Below, piece after piece: positions 7,471 to 18,216 of a DNA stretch of 46,602 nt (its first letter is position 1; each line of letters begins with the position of its first letter). The position numbers and the translations under genes were made by a program. The notes beneath the pieces were generated by a model. The model was not told the DNA's origin. It saw only the letters and a program-made list of their open reading frames with translations, and searched no databases. Source of the DNA: Calothrix sp. HK-06 (lineage in GTDB: Bacteria; Cyanobacteriota; Cyanobacteriia; Cyanobacteriales; Nostocaceae); NCBI RefSeq assembly GCF_001904745.1, contig NZ_MRCD01000069.1:1-46602 (forward strand), written 5' to 3'.

Positions 7471-10400
7471 ATGGATATTTTAGGTTATGATTGTAGGGAA
7501 ATAATCTACGAAAGCGATAGTTCGTTGATTTACCGCGCGCAGCGAAAAGTAGACAACCAAAAAGTTATTCTCAAAATTGTCAAACCCGCTTATCCTAGCC
7601 CAAAAACAATAGCTAAATTCCAACGTGAGTATGAAATAACTAAAAATCTTAACTTAATAAATACCATAGATGTATACAGCTTAGAAAGCGAGCGGCACCA
7701 ATGGCTGATGGTATTAGAAGATTTTGGTGGTGAATCCCTGACAAGATTAATGCAAGGTAAACAATTTACCTTAAACGAGTTTCTGCCGCTTGCTATTGAA
7801 ATTGTTGACATTCTCGGTCAGATACACAAGCGAAACATTATACATAAAGATATCAATCCATCTAACATTCTTTGGAATCCGAAAACGGGTCAACTTAAAC
7901 TAATCGACTTTGGCATTTCTACAGTTCTTCCAAAAGAAGTTTCAACTTTCCGCAACCCAAATTTATTAGAGGGAACCATCGCGTATATTTCTCCAGAGCA
8001 AACTGGAAGGATGAATCGCGCCATTGATTATCGCACAGATTTTTACTCGCTGGGAGTAACATTTTACGAATTACTGACTTTTACGTTGCCCTTCCCTACT
8101 CAAGATGCGTTGGAATTGGTGCATTGTCATATTGCTAAACAACCTGTGGCGCCACACAATCATAATATAGACATTCCTGTAGTAATTTCTGAGATATTAC
8201 TAAAATTAATGGCAAAAAATGCCGAAGACCGCTATCAATCTGCTTATGGAATTAAGGCAGATTTGGAGGAATGTAGAAGGCAATGGCAGAGTACAGGGAA
8301 AATTAACTCCTTCAAGCTGGGTCAACATGATGTTTCAGGCTTTCAAATTTCACAAAAACTTTATGGAAGAGAGCAAGAAATTAAAACTTTGTTAGCTGCA
8401 ATGGAGCGCGTTAGCCACGGAACTAATAATAGTTTATGTTCTACCCAAAGGGCTGAAATAATTTTGGTGACAGGATATTCTGGCATTGGTAAGTCATCTC
8501 TAGTACAAGAAATTTATAAACCAATTACGAAGCAGCAGGGATATTTTACTTCGGGTAAATTCGATCAATTTCAAAGGAATATTCCTTATAGTTCGTTTGT
8601 TCAAGCGTTTCGTTCTTTAATTCAACAATTACTTACAGAAAGCCAAGCCAAAATTGATACTTGGCGAGAAAAGCTGTTAGCTGCTTTCGGCGCCAACGGA
8701 CAAGTGATAATTAATGTGATACCTGAAGTGGAACTAATTGTTGGTCAACAACCAACACTACCGGAACTGGCGCCAGCAGAAGCTCAAAATCGCTTCAACT
8801 TCGTGTTTCAAAACTTCATCCAAGTATTTACCCAAGCAGAACACCCACTTGTTCTGTTCTTAGATGATTTACAATGGAGCGATATTGCTTCGTTAAAATT
8901 GATTGAACTGTTAATAGCAGCTTCGTGCAATCGTTATTTATTGATTATCGGCGCCTATCGAGATAACGAAGTCAGTGCAAGTCATCCATTGATGTTGACG
9001 GTAGATAAAATAAAGAAGCTTGGAGCAACTGTCAATGAGATATTACTCACCAATTTAACTTTACCCAATATTACGCAGTTAATTGCTGATACTCTTAATG
9101 CTTCTATTGAAAAGGTTAAACCATTAGCAAAATTAGTACTTGATAAAACTCATGGTAATCCATTTTTTATCAATGAATTTTTGAAGTTACTCTATAGTAA
9201 AAAAATATTAAAATTTGAATTTCAAAGTGGCGCCTGGAAGTGCAATTTAGCACAAATTAACAGAAGCGAAATAACTGATAATGTAGTGGAACTAATGGCT
9301 AGCAGGGTGCAACAGTTGGGAGAAAAAACGCAAGAGGTCTTGAAGCTAGCCGCTTGTACTGGCAACTCATTCAACCTCGAAACCTTGGCAATTGTTTATA
9401 AAAAAGCTCCTAGAGAAACGGCGTTAAACTTGTGGGAAGCAATCGCAGCAGGTCTAATTTTGCCTTTGACCGATACTTATAAATTAATCGATTTTGATAT
9501 CCAAGGTTTGGCAACGGACGTTAACGTCGAATACAAGTTTGCCCACGACCGCATTCAGCAAGCAGCTTATTCACTAATTCCTGGCGCCCAAAAGCAAGCC
9601 GTGCATTATCAAGTAGGACAATTGCTTTTAGAAAACACACCATCCCAAGAGCAAGAGCAGAAAATCTTTAATATAGTTAACCAGCTGAATTTAGGCTGCA
9701 ATTGCATTATACAGCAAATAGAAAAGGACAATTTAGCTCAATTAAATCTCAAGGCAGGAAAGAAAGCAAAGGCATCGACGGCCTATGAAGGGGCGTTAAG
9801 ATACTTAATGGTAGGAATCAACTTGTTAGGGGAAAGCTGGCAAAGACTTTATGACTTAACGTTGGCACTGTATGTAGAAGCAGTGGAGGCAGCTTACTTA
9901 TGTGGTCAATTCGACCAAATGGAGGAATTAGCCTCAGTTGTACTACAAAAAACTAGTATACCCCTCGACAAGGTGAAAGTCTATGAAGTTAAAATTTCTG
10001 CTTACAGTACACAAAATCAAATACAAAAAGCAATCGATACGGGACTAATTGCTTTGAAGCTTTTAGGAGTGACTTTACCGAAGCAACCCAGCAAAATTGA
10101 CATTCTACTTTACCTATTAGAAACAAAGCTAGCATTACTCGGAAAACGAATCGAAGATTTAATTGACTTGCCCCAAATGAGCGACAAGATAGCACTAGCA
10201 ATAATGCGGATTCTATCAGCTATTACTCCTGCCGCTTACTTCGCTACTCCTAACTTGCTACCAATAGTTATTTTTAAAGGAGTCAATTTATCAATCAAGT
10301 ACGGCAATACAGATTTATCAGCAATGATGTATGCGTGTTACGGTCTAATTCTTTGCGGTAGATTAGGAAATATTAGAACTGGCTCTGGCTTCGGTAATTT

Positions 10401-13227
10401 GGCATTAGAATTGTTAGACCGATTTAATGCTCAAAAAATTAGACCTAAAGTAACTCATATAGTTAATAGCTTTGTCAAACATTGGCACTCACATGCTCGG
10501 CAAACATTAGCATCTTTACTTGAAGGTTATTCCAGTGCTATCGAAACAGGAGATTTACAATATGCGACTTATTGTGCATTTAATTACTCTTTCTATTCCT
10601 ATTATGTAGGTCAGGAGTTAGGGTTTGTTTCTCAAGAAATAGCAAAATTTAGCGAGTTAATTCAGAAATTTAAACAGGAGCTATATTATGAAAGTATATT
10701 AATAACTTGGCAAACGGTTTTAAATCTAATGGGATATTCTGATTGTCCATATCGTTTAGCTGGTCAAGTTTATAATGAAGAAGAAACCTCACTGAGTCAA
10801 CTTGAGGCAAAGAATAACCAAAACATTATTTTTCAGCTATATTTTGATAAGCTGATACTTTGTTATTTATTTGAGAAGTACCAACTAGCTCTTGAATATG
10901 CAGCTATAGCTGAAAAATATTTAGATGGTTTAGTCGGAACTCTAAACGTTCCAATATATCATTTTTACAACTCACTTATTCAACTTGCAATATATACGAA
11001 TGCTTCTAAAGTAGAGCAAAAGCGATTGTATCGAAAAATGCAAGCAAGCCAAAATAAAATAAAAAAATGGGCACATCATGCTCCAATGAACCATTTAAAC
11101 AAGTTTTTTCTTATAGAGGCAGAGTGGTATAGAATTTTAGGACGAGAAATTAAGGCAGCAGATTGTTACGACAAAGCCATTGCTCTTGCCCAAGAAAATA
11201 AATATCTTCATGAAGAAGCTCTTGCCTACGAGTTAGCAGCAAAGTTCTATCTAGATGCGGGCAAAACTACTATCGCTGAAGCTTATATGCAAAATGCCCG
11301 CTATCGTTATTTAATTTGGGGCGCCGCTGCCAAGGTAAAAGATTTAGATGAAAAATACCCACAATTACTCAATAGTAAGTTAGATATAATAGATACAACG
11401 ACTCCAATTATATCTACTATTACATCATTAACTAAAAGTTCTAATGCACTCGATTTCGATACAGTCATGAAAGCGTTGCAAACTATTTCTAGCGAGATTA
11501 TGCTAGACAGTTTGCTGGTAAAGCTGATAAAAATAGTAATTGAGAGTGCAGGCGCCCAAACTGGTTTTATTGTTTTGAAAAAGCAAGAACAACTACTTAC
11601 TGTCGCTCAAGGTAATATAAACAAAGATGAATTTATAGTCATTCAATCAGAGATAAATAAAAATTATCAGCTACCCATATCTTTAATTAATTACGTAGAA
11701 ATAACCAAGGAAGATGTTGTTTTAAATGACGCGGCTTATGAAGGAAGATTTACAAACGACCCTTATATTATCAATAATAAACCACAATCTATTTTATGTG
11801 TACCTCTTATTAATCAAGGTCAACTCATTGGATTACTTTATTTAGAAAATAATTTAAGTAAAGGTGCATTTACATTCGACCGATTAGAAATATTAAAACT
11901 ATTATCTTCTCAGGCAGCAATTTCTTTGAAAAATGCTCAACTTTACGAAGAGAAAACTGCCGTTAGTATAAACTTGCAGCAAGCAACACAAGCATTAGCC
12001 GAGTCCAACCGAACTTTAGAACAAAAAGTTATTGAGCGTACCCAAGAACTTTCGCAAACACTAGAAGTGCTTAAAGACACCCAAGCCAAACTAGTATTTG
12101 AAAACGATTTGCTCAGAAATGCAGAACAGCCTTCGACCTACGATTATCAGGTTGGAGGGAGTCTACCAATGGACGCTCCCACTTATGTAGTGCGTGCCGC
12201 AGACCGTCATCTTTATAAGGCATTAAAGCTTGGAGAATTTTGTTACATTTTAAACGCGCGGCAAATGGGCAAGTCAAGCCTCATGGTACGCATGATGCGC
12301 CATCTTCAGCAAGAGAAGTTTAGCTGTGGGGCAATAGACTTAACCCGTCTTGGCAGTGAAAATATAACCCCTAACCAATGGTACAAAGGGTTAGCCGTGG
12401 AGTTATGGCGCATTTTTGGGCTGCTCTCAAAGGTAAATTTCAAAGCATGGTGGAATTCGCACCAAGATTTATTACCCGTCCAGTGCTTGAGTCTATTTAT
12501 CGAAGATATTCTGCTTCAGGAAGTTAAAAGTGAGAAAATTTTTATTTTTATAGATGAAATAGATAGTATTTTAGGTTCAAATCTTCCAGTTAATGATTTT
12601 TTTGCGTTCATCCGCTTCTGCTACAACCAACGCACCATTAATATAGAATATCGGCGTTTAACCTTTGTTCTATTGGGAGTAGCAACACCAACAGAATTTA
12701 TAGTTGATTATAAAAGAACACCTTTTAATATTGGTCAAGCAATTCAGCTAGAGGGCTTCAAAGAGCATGAAGCTCAACCTTTGCTTCAAGGATTAACAGA
12801 GAAAGTTAGTAATCCGCAAGTGGTGCTGAAAGAAGTTTTAGGCTGGACAAACGGTCAGCCTTTTCTAACTCAAAAACTTTGTAAGCTGATTCGCAATTCT
12901 TCATCTCCTATTCCGACAAATCAAGAAGCAGAATGGATTGAAAATTTAGTGCAGGAGTCTATTTTAGATAATTGGGAATCCCAAGATCAACCAGAGCATC
13001 TAATAACTATTCGCGACCGCATCCTTAGAAGTGAATACCAACCTGCTCGACTACTAGAGATTTATAAACAAGTATTGCAACAGGTCGAAGTTGCCGCAGT
13101 TGACAGTCCAGAAAAAAGGGAATTGCTCTTGGCAGGACTTTTGATTAAGCACCAAGGTTGTTTAAAAGTGCATAACCGTATTTATAAATCGATTTTTAAT
13201 AGTAGTTGGCTTGAACTATACTTATAA
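7471..13227 (+). CDS. Giant Ser/Thr kinase - STAND ATPase - GAF - AAA_35 signalling protein (1918 aa)
   Basis: Domains in order: a protein kinase (about 1-270) with K35, E53, H125-K126-D127, N132, D146-F147-G148 and SPE 174-176; its glycine loop is degenerate, as usual in this family. Next is an AAA_16/STAND ATPase (Walker A GYSGIGKS, 335-342; Walker B LFLDD ending D465-D466), then a long helical TPR-like region (about 620-1300) and a GAF domain (about 1340-1490). A heptad-like coiled coil (about 1495-1555) leads into an AAA_35 ATPase (NARQMGKSS, 1595-1603; FIDE, D1695-E1696). Cyanobacterial relatives normally end in a histidine kinase after the GAF and coiled coil; here an AAA_35 module, usually found at the start of WD40 proteins, takes that place. 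The kinase catalytic residues appear intact. It probably integrates a ligand signal at the GAF domain. It follows an AAA_35 gene by 146 bp. Confidence 0.92.
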   Translation: MDILGYDCREIIYESDSSLIYRAQRKVDNQKVILKIVKPAYPSPKTIAKFQREYEITKNLNLINTIDVYSLESERHQWLMVLEDFGGESLTRLMQGKQFTLNEFLPLAIEIVDILGQIHKRNIIHKDINPSNILWNPKTGQLKLIDFGISTVLPKEVSTFRNPNLLEGTIAYISPEQTGRMNRAIDYRTDFYSLGVTFYELLTFTLPFPTQDALELVHCHIAKQPVAPHNHNIDIPVVISEILLKLMAKNAEDRYQSAYGIKADLEECRRQWQSTGKINSFKLGQHDVSGFQISQKLYGREQEIKTLLAAMERVSHGTNNSLCSTQRAEIILVTGYSGIGKSSLVQEIYKPITKQQGYFTSGKFDQFQRNIPYSSFVQAFRSLIQQLLTESQAKIDTWREKLLAAFGANGQVIINVIPEVELIVGQQPTLPELAPAEAQNRFNFVFQNFIQVFTQAEHPLVLFLDDLQWSDIASLKLIELLIAASCNRYLLIIGAYRDNEVSASHPLMLTVDKIKKLGATVNEILLTNLTLPNITQLIADTLNASIEKVKPLAKLVLDKTHGNPFFINEFLKLLYSKKILKFEFQSGAWKCNLAQINRSEITDNVVELMASRVQQLGEKTQEVLKLAACTGNSFNLETLAIVYKKAPRETALNLWEAIAAGLILPLTDTYKLIDFDIQGLATDVNVEYKFAHDRIQQAAYSLIPGAQKQAVHYQVGQLLLENTPSQEQEQKIFNIVNQLNLGCNCIIQQIEKDNLAQLNLKAGKKAKASTAYEGALRYLMVGINLLGESWQRLYDLTLALYVEAVEAAYLCGQFDQMEELASVVLQKTSIPLDKVKVYEVKISAYSTQNQIQKAIDTGLIALKLLGVTLPKQPSKIDILLYLLETKLALLGKRIEDLIDLPQMSDKIALAIMRILSAITPAAYFATPNLLPIVIFKGVNLSIKYGNTDLSAMMYACYGLILCGRLGNIRTGSGFGNLALELLDRFNAQKIRPKVTHIVNSFVKHWHSHARQTLASLLEGYSSAIETGDLQYATYCAFNYSFYSYYVGQELGFVSQEIAKFSELIQKFKQELYYESILITWQTVLNLMGYSDCPYRLAGQVYNEEETSLSQLEAKNNQNIIFQLYFDKLILCYLFEKYQLALEYAAIAEKYLDGLVGTLNVPIYHFYNSLIQLAIYTNASKVEQKRLYRKMQASQNKIKKWAHHAPMNHLNKFFLIEAEWYRILGREIKAADCYDKAIALAQENKYLHEEALAYELAAKFYLDAGKTTIAEAYMQNARYRYLIWGAAAKVKDLDEKYPQLLNSKLDIIDTTTPIISTITSLTKSSNALDFDTVMKALQTISSEIMLDSLLVKLIKIVIESAGAQTGFIVLKKQEQLLTVAQGNINKDEFIVIQSEINKNYQLPISLINYVEITKEDVVLNDAAYEGRFTNDPYIINNKPQSILCVPLINQGQLIGLLYLENNLSKGAFTFDRLEILKLLSSQAAISLKNAQLYEEKTAVSINLQQATQALAESNRTLEQKVIERTQELSQTLEVLKDTQAKLVFENDLLRNAEQPSTYDYQVGGSLPMDAPTYVVRAADRHLYKALKLGEFCYILNARQMGKSSLMVRMMRHLQQEKFSCGAIDLTRLGSENITPNQWYKGLAVELWRIFGLLSKVNFKAWWNSHQDLLPVQCLSLFIEDILLQEVKSEKIFIFIDEIDSILGSNLPVNDFFAFIRFCYNQRTINIEYRRLTFVLLGVATPTEFIVDYKRTPFNIGQAIQLEGFKEHEAQPLLQGLTEKVSNPQVVLKEVLGWTNGQPFLTQKLCKLIRNSSSPIPTNQEAEWIENLVQESILDNWESQDQPEHLITIRDRILRSEYQPARLLEIYKQVLQQVEVAAVDSPEKRELLLAGLLIKHQGCLKVHNRIYKSIFNSSWLELYL

Positions 13228-13355
13228 AAATTTATGAAGTATATGATACTAAGTAACTGGCTAACAGAATTATATATTGCGTCTCTACATCGTTTGATAG
13301 AGATATTGATTGCTCTAATTCAGATACAACTTTGATGGTAACTAAATAAGAAAAA

Positions 13356-14456
13356 ATGTATACTCAAAAGCTGATAAAGCCTGATGGTCGTAACCTAACG
13401 TTATATAGTAGATTTCCAATTGCAGGACTCATAATTGCTCCTAGTCCTAGTAATGAACCAGTACTAGCAAATCCTCATTTACGCTGGCATCCATTACGAG
13501 GTGAATGGGTAGCTTATGCTAGTCACCGTCAAGGACGTACTTTTATGCCACCTCCAGAGTATAATCCTTTGGCACCCACTAAAGACAAGAACATTCCTAC
13601 AGAGCTTCCTGAAGGTAATTATGATGTTGCAGTATTTGATAACCGCTTTCCTTCTTTAAATTTGACAGCACATGACCCACCAAAGTCCATCGTCGAAACT
13701 TTACCTGCTAACGGTGCCTGTGAAGTAGTAGTTTTTACTCAAGACCCGAAAGCGTCTTTAAGTTCATTAGAACTAGACCATTTAGATTTACTATTACAAG
13801 TTTGGGGTGAACGTGTACGTTTACTTGGTGCAAATGCTGAAATTCAGTATGTTTTACCTTTTGAAAACAAAGGTGTAGAAGTAGGGGTTACACTGCACCA
13901 TCCCCACGGTCAAATATACGCTTATCCATTTATCCCTCCCGTTCCCGCACGAATGCAACAAATGCAGCAACGATTTTATGAGGAACATCAGCAGGGATTA
14001 TTAGCCGATTTGATACAAAAAGAGATAGCTGATAACAAACGCATTATTTATCAAGATGAACATGCTATTGCTTTTGTGCCAGTATGCGCGCGCTATCCAT
14101 ATGAAGTATGGCTTGCACCAATTCAGCCAGTTTCGACGTTTCATTATCTCAGCTCAGAACAAAGGTGGTCACTTGCTAAAGCTTTAAAAACTGTGACACT
14201 TAAATATGATGGCTTATTCGGGCGCCCGTTTCCTTATTTAATGGCTTGGTTTACTGCACCAACAGATGGGAAAGCACATCCCGAAGCGCATTTACACGCC
14301 GAGTTTTATCCACCATATCGAACAAGTGAAAGACTCAAATATTTAGCAGGTACAGAACTTGCTGCGGGAATGTTCGCAAACGATGCGCTTCCAGAGGAAA
14401 AAGCCAAAGAGTTACAAGCAGTCATCGTAAATATAGAAGAACCATCACGTTTGTAA
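13356..14456 (+). CDS. galT: Galactose-1-phosphate uridylyltransferase
   Basis: A 366-residue protein with the GalT active-site motif HPHGQ (about residues 182-186), in which the second histidine is uridylylated, and the conserved N-terminal HPLRGEWV and VFDNRFP segments. The enzyme exchanges UMP between UDP-glucose and galactose-1-phosphate, the second step of the Leloir pathway, in the cytoplasm. The length is typical of the family (about 340-370). The first 35 residues before LRWHP look longer than usual, so the true start might be further in, but the ATG at 13356 follows a purine-rich AAATAAGAAAAA. An M24-like gene begins 15 bp downstream, clearly in the same operon, and galK follows about 380 bp later. 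Confidence 0.92.
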   Translation: MYTQKLIKPDGRNLTLYSRFPIAGLIIAPSPSNEPVLANPHLRWHPLRGEWVAYASHRQGRTFMPPPEYNPLAPTKDKNIPTELPEGNYDVAVFDNRFPSLNLTAHDPPKSIVETLPANGACEVVVFTQDPKASLSSLELDHLDLLLQVWGERVRLLGANAEIQYVLPFENKGVEVGVTLHHPHGQIYAYPFIPPVPARMQQMQQRFYEEHQQGLLADLIQKEIADNKRIIYQDEHAIAFVPVCARYPYEVWLAPIQPVSTFHYLSSEQRWSLAKALKTVTLKYDGLFGRPFPYLMAWFTAPTDGKAHPEAHLHAEFYPPYRTSERLKYLAGTELAAGMFANDALPEEKAKELQAVIVNIEEPSRL

Positions 14457-14471
14457 AAGGGGTGTTAAAAA

Positions 14472-15566
14472 ATGAATCAGTATACTGATGAAGTATCTAC
14501 CAAACTCGAATTTATCCGTCAAACCCTTAAAGACACTGGTGCCCAAGGTGTTCACTTGTGCGGTACAGACTGGTTTGCTTGGATAACTGCTGGCGCTAGT
14601 AATACTGTTTTGCTTACTGCTGAAACCGGAATAGCATCAGTATTGGTAACTGCGGAAGATGCTTGGGTGTTAACCGATGAAATTGAAGCGCAACGTTTAC
14701 AAGACGAAGAACTACCATCTAACTTAAAATTACATATCTATCCTTGGGCAAATACGACTGCACGTAAGTCGTTTATATGCGATGCTACAGAAGATCGAGA
14801 AGTATTAAGCGACCGTCCAGTTGAAAAAGAAAAATCATTACCTGCATCTTTACAACAATATAAGAGAGTAATGATATCGAGCGAACTAGAGCGCTATCGC
14901 GAAGTTGGACGCAAAGCAAGCGCTGCAATGACAGAAGTACTACTAGCTGCAAAACCGACTTGGACGGAATATGAATTAGCAGGTGCAGGTGCAGAAGCGC
15001 TATGGGCAAGAGGGTTACACCCAGCCTTAACACTTGTTGCCGGAGAAAGACGCTTACCGTTATATCGTCATGCTACAGCTACAAATGAACCAATTGGGCG
15101 CCAAGCAATGATGGTATTTTGCGCGCGCGGGTATGGTTTGTATGCAAATCTAACACGATTCGTTAGTTTTGGTACTGTTCCGAATAAAGAAAGCGAATTG
15201 CACTGTGTCTGCCGTGAAGTTGAAAGCATAGCGCTAAATATGTGTAAACCTGGAATTGCTTTAAATGAGGTTTACCAAGCTTTAGCTGAAGCTTACGAAC
15301 AACATGGTTTTTCCAATGCAATCCGCGAACATCATCAGGGAGGAACGACCGGATACCTAGCGCGAGAAATTGTCGCCAATCCCACTACAACTGATACTTT
15401 GAAAGAAAATATGGCTGTTGCGTGGAATCCAAGTCTCGTAGGTGCAAAAATTGAGGATACTTTTGTAATTACAAGTGATGGTAAGTTGGAAAATTTAACT
15501 TATGATGCTAACTTTCCTAGCGTTGAAGTAGAAGAGAGATTACGTCCAGTTGTTTTAGAAGTTTAA
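14472..15566 (+). CDS. M24 (Xaa-Pro peptidase/creatinase) family homologue, metal ligands degenerate
   Basis: A 364-residue protein with an N-terminal creatinase-like domain and a C-terminal pita-bread fold (LERYREVGRKASAAM, then YANLTRFVSFG and KIEDTFVIT). In active M24 metallopeptidases five ligands (D, D, H, E, E) bind two metals. At the matching places here stand C217, N226 (YANLTR instead of SDLTR), a GGTTGY segment in place of GHG, and N319; only E328 of the final IEDT motif remains. It is therefore unlikely to be an ordinary metallopeptidase. Creatinase shows that the fold can work without metal, so another hydrolase or a binding role is possible. It is 15 bp after galT, behind a GGGGTG ribosome site, and before galK, so it is probably tied to galactose metabolism (inferred). 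Confidence 0.8.
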   Translation: MNQYTDEVSTKLEFIRQTLKDTGAQGVHLCGTDWFAWITAGASNTVLLTAETGIASVLVTAEDAWVLTDEIEAQRLQDEELPSNLKLHIYPWANTTARKSFICDATEDREVLSDRPVEKEKSLPASLQQYKRVMISSELERYREVGRKASAAMTEVLLAAKPTWTEYELAGAGAEALWARGLHPALTLVAGERRLPLYRHATATNEPIGRQAMMVFCARGYGLYANLTRFVSFGTVPNKESELHCVCREVESIALNMCKPGIALNEVYQALAEAYEQHGFSNAIREHHQGGTTGYLAREIVANPTTTDTLKENMAVAWNPSLVGAKIEDTFVITSDGKLENLTYDANFPSVEVEERLRPVVLEV

Positions 15567-15947
15567 TATAATAGGTGCTATGGATTAACAATGCCGTAGT
15601 AAATACTCGCTAGGACTTACGCTAAGAAACCTAGTTTCTACGCATTCATTGTCGCAGACAAATCGTCATTGTTATTACATGCTATCAACGTATATTCAAG
15701 GTTTCTAGGAAGCTTGATCAATTTCCTATAATTTCAATTCAAATATTCACTCATTACAACATCATTCTTTAAGACTAGCTTAAGTAAAGTTTTAATGTGA
15801 AATTCTATACATTTAAAAAAATGATTAATTTACTAACCAAATATGGTTTAATATTTCGTATCATGTTTTGTAAATTAATTGTAGAGGCGCTTTCGTATTG
15901 CGTCTTTACAATTTTTTAGGAGTTGTGACAAATTTACTATTAAGATT
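15567..15947. other. Intergenic spacer between the M24-like gene and galK (381 bp)
   Basis: No gene seen. It contains a dispersed repeat (15614-15711) and a loose palindrome at about 15879-15909 (GTAGAGGCGC... GCGTCTTTAC) of the GTAGAGAC type. The spacer length means galK may have its own promoter. Confidence 0.5.
15614..15711. repeat. Dispersed ~100-bp repeat, copy 1
   Basis: The core at about 15635-15690 matches the reverse complement of 43252-43306 almost exactly (shared CGCATTCATTGTCGCAGACA and ATTACATGCTATCAACG blocks). The ends carry AAACCTAG/TTTCTAGG motifs that recur alone at 7420 and 45350. It is non-coding and MITE-like. Confidence 0.75.
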
Positions 15948-17027
15948 ATGAATTTTCAAACAATATTTAATCAAAAATTTCCTCAAGTTGAAGCGTTGGC
16001 GCCTGGAAGAGTTAACCTACTTGGTGAACATACTGATTACAATGACGGGTTTGTTCTGCCTACAGCAATTCCTCAACAAACAGTAGTACAAATTGGATTG
16101 AGTGATGATAGGATGTACCATTTCTATTCAGAAAATTTAGATGAGCGAGTAGATATGGTCGAAGAGTCTTTTAAATCAGGTGAGATGCAAGAGGAATATG
16201 CAAGGTATATTTTTGGTTGTATTCAAGTTTTGAAAGAAGTAGGGTATACAATATCACCTATAAATCTGTACGTGAAATCCTCAGTTCCGCTAGGTTCGGG
16301 GTTATCCAGTAGTGCAGCATTAGAGGTAGCAACGATAAGAGGAATACGCCAACTTTTTAATTTGCCTATCGATGATGTAGAAATTGCTCAGTTTGCACAA
16401 AAAGCTGAAATTCAATATGCCCATGTCCAATGTGGGATTATGGATCAGATGGCTTCAAGTCTGGCTGATACTGAACACATGCTATTTTTAGACACCCGTA
16501 CTTTGGAACGTCGTGTTTTACCTTTGCCTGAAGGCGCCAAGATTGTAGTGATAGATAGCGGTGTACCTCGTACTTTAGCTGGTAGTGGATATAACGAACG
16601 GCGTGCTGAATGTGAACAAGCAGCGCAATTACTAGGAGTGAAAGCATTACGAGATATTACTGATGTTAGCTTGGTAGAAACATTACCAGAACCGTTGCGA
16701 CGACGCGCGCGTCATGTGGTAACAGAAAATAATCGTGTTTTAGAGGCATTACAAAATGTCGCGTCTCTAGAACAATTTGGGGAATTGATGAATGCTTCGC
16801 ACGCTAGCTTACGTGATGATTACGAAGTTTCTGTACCTGCGCTCGATATATTAGTAGATATATTGCAGAAAACTCCAGGGGTGTTTGGCGCCAGGTTAAC
16901 AGGTGCCGGCTTTGGGGGTGCGACTGTTGCTTTGGTCGCAGCAGGAGAAGAGAAAAATATTGCTGAAAAAGTCCTAGAACAATACAATCATGCTGGTTAC
17001 ACCGGAAATATATTAGTAGGCGCCTAA
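15948..17027 (+). CDS. galK: Galactokinase
   Basis: A 359-residue GHMP kinase. The galactokinase signature GRVNLLGEHTDYND is at about residues 20-33, the ATP-binding loop LGSGLSSSAA at about 116-125 and the third GHMP motif GAGFGGATVAL near the C-terminus. It phosphorylates alpha-galactose at C1 with ATP, giving the substrate of GalT. The length is slightly below the 380-390 of enterobacterial GalK but normal for cyanobacteria. AGGAG at 15918-15922 is 25 bases before the ATG, too far for a standard ribosome site, and no other in-frame ATG/GTG start exists upstream. It is the third galactose-related gene on this strand, after galT and the M24-like gene. Confidence 0.95.
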   Translation: MNFQTIFNQKFPQVEALAPGRVNLLGEHTDYNDGFVLPTAIPQQTVVQIGLSDDRMYHFYSENLDERVDMVEESFKSGEMQEEYARYIFGCIQVLKEVGYTISPINLYVKSSVPLGSGLSSSAALEVATIRGIRQLFNLPIDDVEIAQFAQKAEIQYAHVQCGIMDQMASSLADTEHMLFLDTRTLERRVLPLPEGAKIVVIDSGVPRTLAGSGYNERRAECEQAAQLLGVKALRDITDVSLVETLPEPLRRRARHVVTENNRVLEALQNVASLEQFGELMNASHASLRDDYEVSVPALDILVDILQKTPGVFGARLTGAGFGGATVALVAAGEEKNIAEKVLEQYNHAGYTGNILVGA

Positions 17028-17131
17028 ACTTTACCCATATCAACTAATAAATTTTCATCCTCAAAGCGGATTTTAATTATTTCATTTTTAGATATTTTGC
17101 ATTTATAGGCATTTGGATGATTCGGAGCATT

Positions 17132-17623
17132 ATGGCTGACTCGACTAGCAAAACAGACAAGGAACTAAATACAAGGGTCGAGGGCAATATTTCAGATATA
17201 CCCATCGACGAAGATATTGACCTTGTTTCGGATATACCCGTAGAAGAAACAGACGAAGAAATTATTTCAGATTTACCCCAAGCAATAACTGAATCTTTTG
17301 GAACGGGTGTTGCCGTAGAACCTGGGCTTGAAATTGGTGGACGAACCATGCATGACCGGATGGAGCAGTACACATCGACTAGTCCAGAACTAACGGGAGG
17401 TGATATCGATGCTCGTTGGGACCAGGCTGAAGCGGTTGGCGACGAAGCAGTAGGGGGAACTGTTGCCACTCCCGACCAAAATATTGTTCAAGAACTCGGC
17501 ACCGCTGTTGGGTTAGATTATGATGACGGGGTATCGCTTCAAACAATCGATATTTTGGATGAACGTGATTCTGGTAGATGGGAATTAGACCCTATCTCAT
17601 CGGAAGATTATGAAGAACGTTGA
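17132..17623 (+). CDS. DUF6335-family acidic protein
   Basis: A soluble, strongly acidic protein of 163 residues. It contains repeated SDIP segments and a conserved middle and C-terminal part (PELTGGDIDARWDQAE, GDEAVGGTVATPDQN, VQELGTAVGL) that I recognise from cyanobacterial DUF6335 proteins of unknown function. An in-frame ATG lies five codons upstream at 17117, but GGAG at 17124-17127 sits between the two and has correct spacing to the ATG at 17132, which fixes the start. A perfect 13-bp hairpin follows the stop. Function unknown; abundance in desiccation-tolerant relatives is a guess that cannot be tested here. Confidence 0.75.
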   Translation: MADSTSKTDKELNTRVEGNISDIPIDEDIDLVSDIPVEETDEEIISDLPQAITESFGTGVAVEPGLEIGGRTMHDRMEQYTSTSPELTGGDIDARWDQAEAVGDEAVGGTVATPDQNIVQELGTAVGLDYDDGVSLQTIDILDERDSGRWELDPISSEDYEER

Positions 17624-17626
17624 TAA

Positions 17627-17656
17627 TGTGGAGACGTTACATATAACGTCTCCACA
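17627..17656. terminator. Hairpin after the DUF6335 gene
   Basis: TGTGGAGACGTTA, a 4-base loop and TAACGTCTCCACA form a perfect 13-bp stem, three bases after the stop codon. The T-run after it is weak (GTATTTTATAT). It is probably a transcription end or a member of the GAGAC palindrome family. Confidence 0.6.
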
Positions 17657-17714
17657 GTATTTTATATATCACAAAAATTAACCAATCTAAATTAATATTA
17701 TTGAGAAGCAACTT

Positions 17715-17924
17715 ATGGCAACCCCAGCAGAGCGCGACATTAAAGAAACAGACCTAAAAATTTCTGGAAACGTTGATGTACCAGATACACCAGCTATGCC
17801 AAAGCCAGATGCCAGCGTTACATTAGGCGATTCGGCAAGCAATCCTCTAACAATTTCTCCGTTATCGGAAGAAGAAGAAGCAACGGAGTATTGGGAAGAC
17901 ACAGAAGATACTGAAGAAAAGTGA
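17715..17924 (+). CDS. Small acidic hypothetical protein (69 aa)
   Basis: Not recognised as a named family. The protein is almost without hydrophobic core residues. It is rich in D, E, P and S, with a highly acidic tail (SEEEEATEYWEDTEDTEEK), so it is probably disordered. It resembles its upstream neighbour (DUF6335) in composition and lies about 90 bp behind it, after a hairpin. A GAGAAG ribosome site precedes the ATG. It may be a stress or protectant-type small protein; this is only a composition-based guess. Confidence 0.5.
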   Translation: MATPAERDIKETDLKISGNVDVPDTPAMPKPDASVTLGDSASNPLTISPLSEEEEATEYWEDTEDTEEK

Positions 17925-17990
17925 GCATCAAGGCAACTATTACTCAATGTTTTTAGTTTTGTGGGGTAGGCGCCGCTCTTCCATCTCTCT

Positions 17991-18018
17991 GTAGAGACAC
18001 GATTAACCGTGTCTCTAC
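17991..18018. terminator. Hairpin, GTAGAGAC palindrome family
   Basis: GTAGAGACACG, a 6-base loop and CGTGTCTCTAC give a perfect 11-bp stem followed by TTTG. It belongs to the same family as the palindrome at 4947-4976. It could end transcription of the small acidic gene upstream. Confidence 0.55.
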
Positions 18019-18216
18019 TTTGTGTAATTTGTGTCTAAGAAAGCGGGAAATCCTCCGGTTTATGTGGTTCATTCCTCTTACCCTTCAGAATTAATAACAG
18101 GCAGTAACTACGCACTTTGATAGAAGCAACTCAAAGCTTTCTTAACTACAACCTAAATAAAGTACAGACTTCGTATCTAACGTCTCTACCAAGTTCGGAA
18201 CCCAGCGCGACTTCCT

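Noticed and set aside
15925-15951. Nine-codon leader frame (GTG to TGA) overlapping the galK ATG
   Set aside because: AGGAG lies only two bases before the GTG, too close to work; no attenuator structure is seen.
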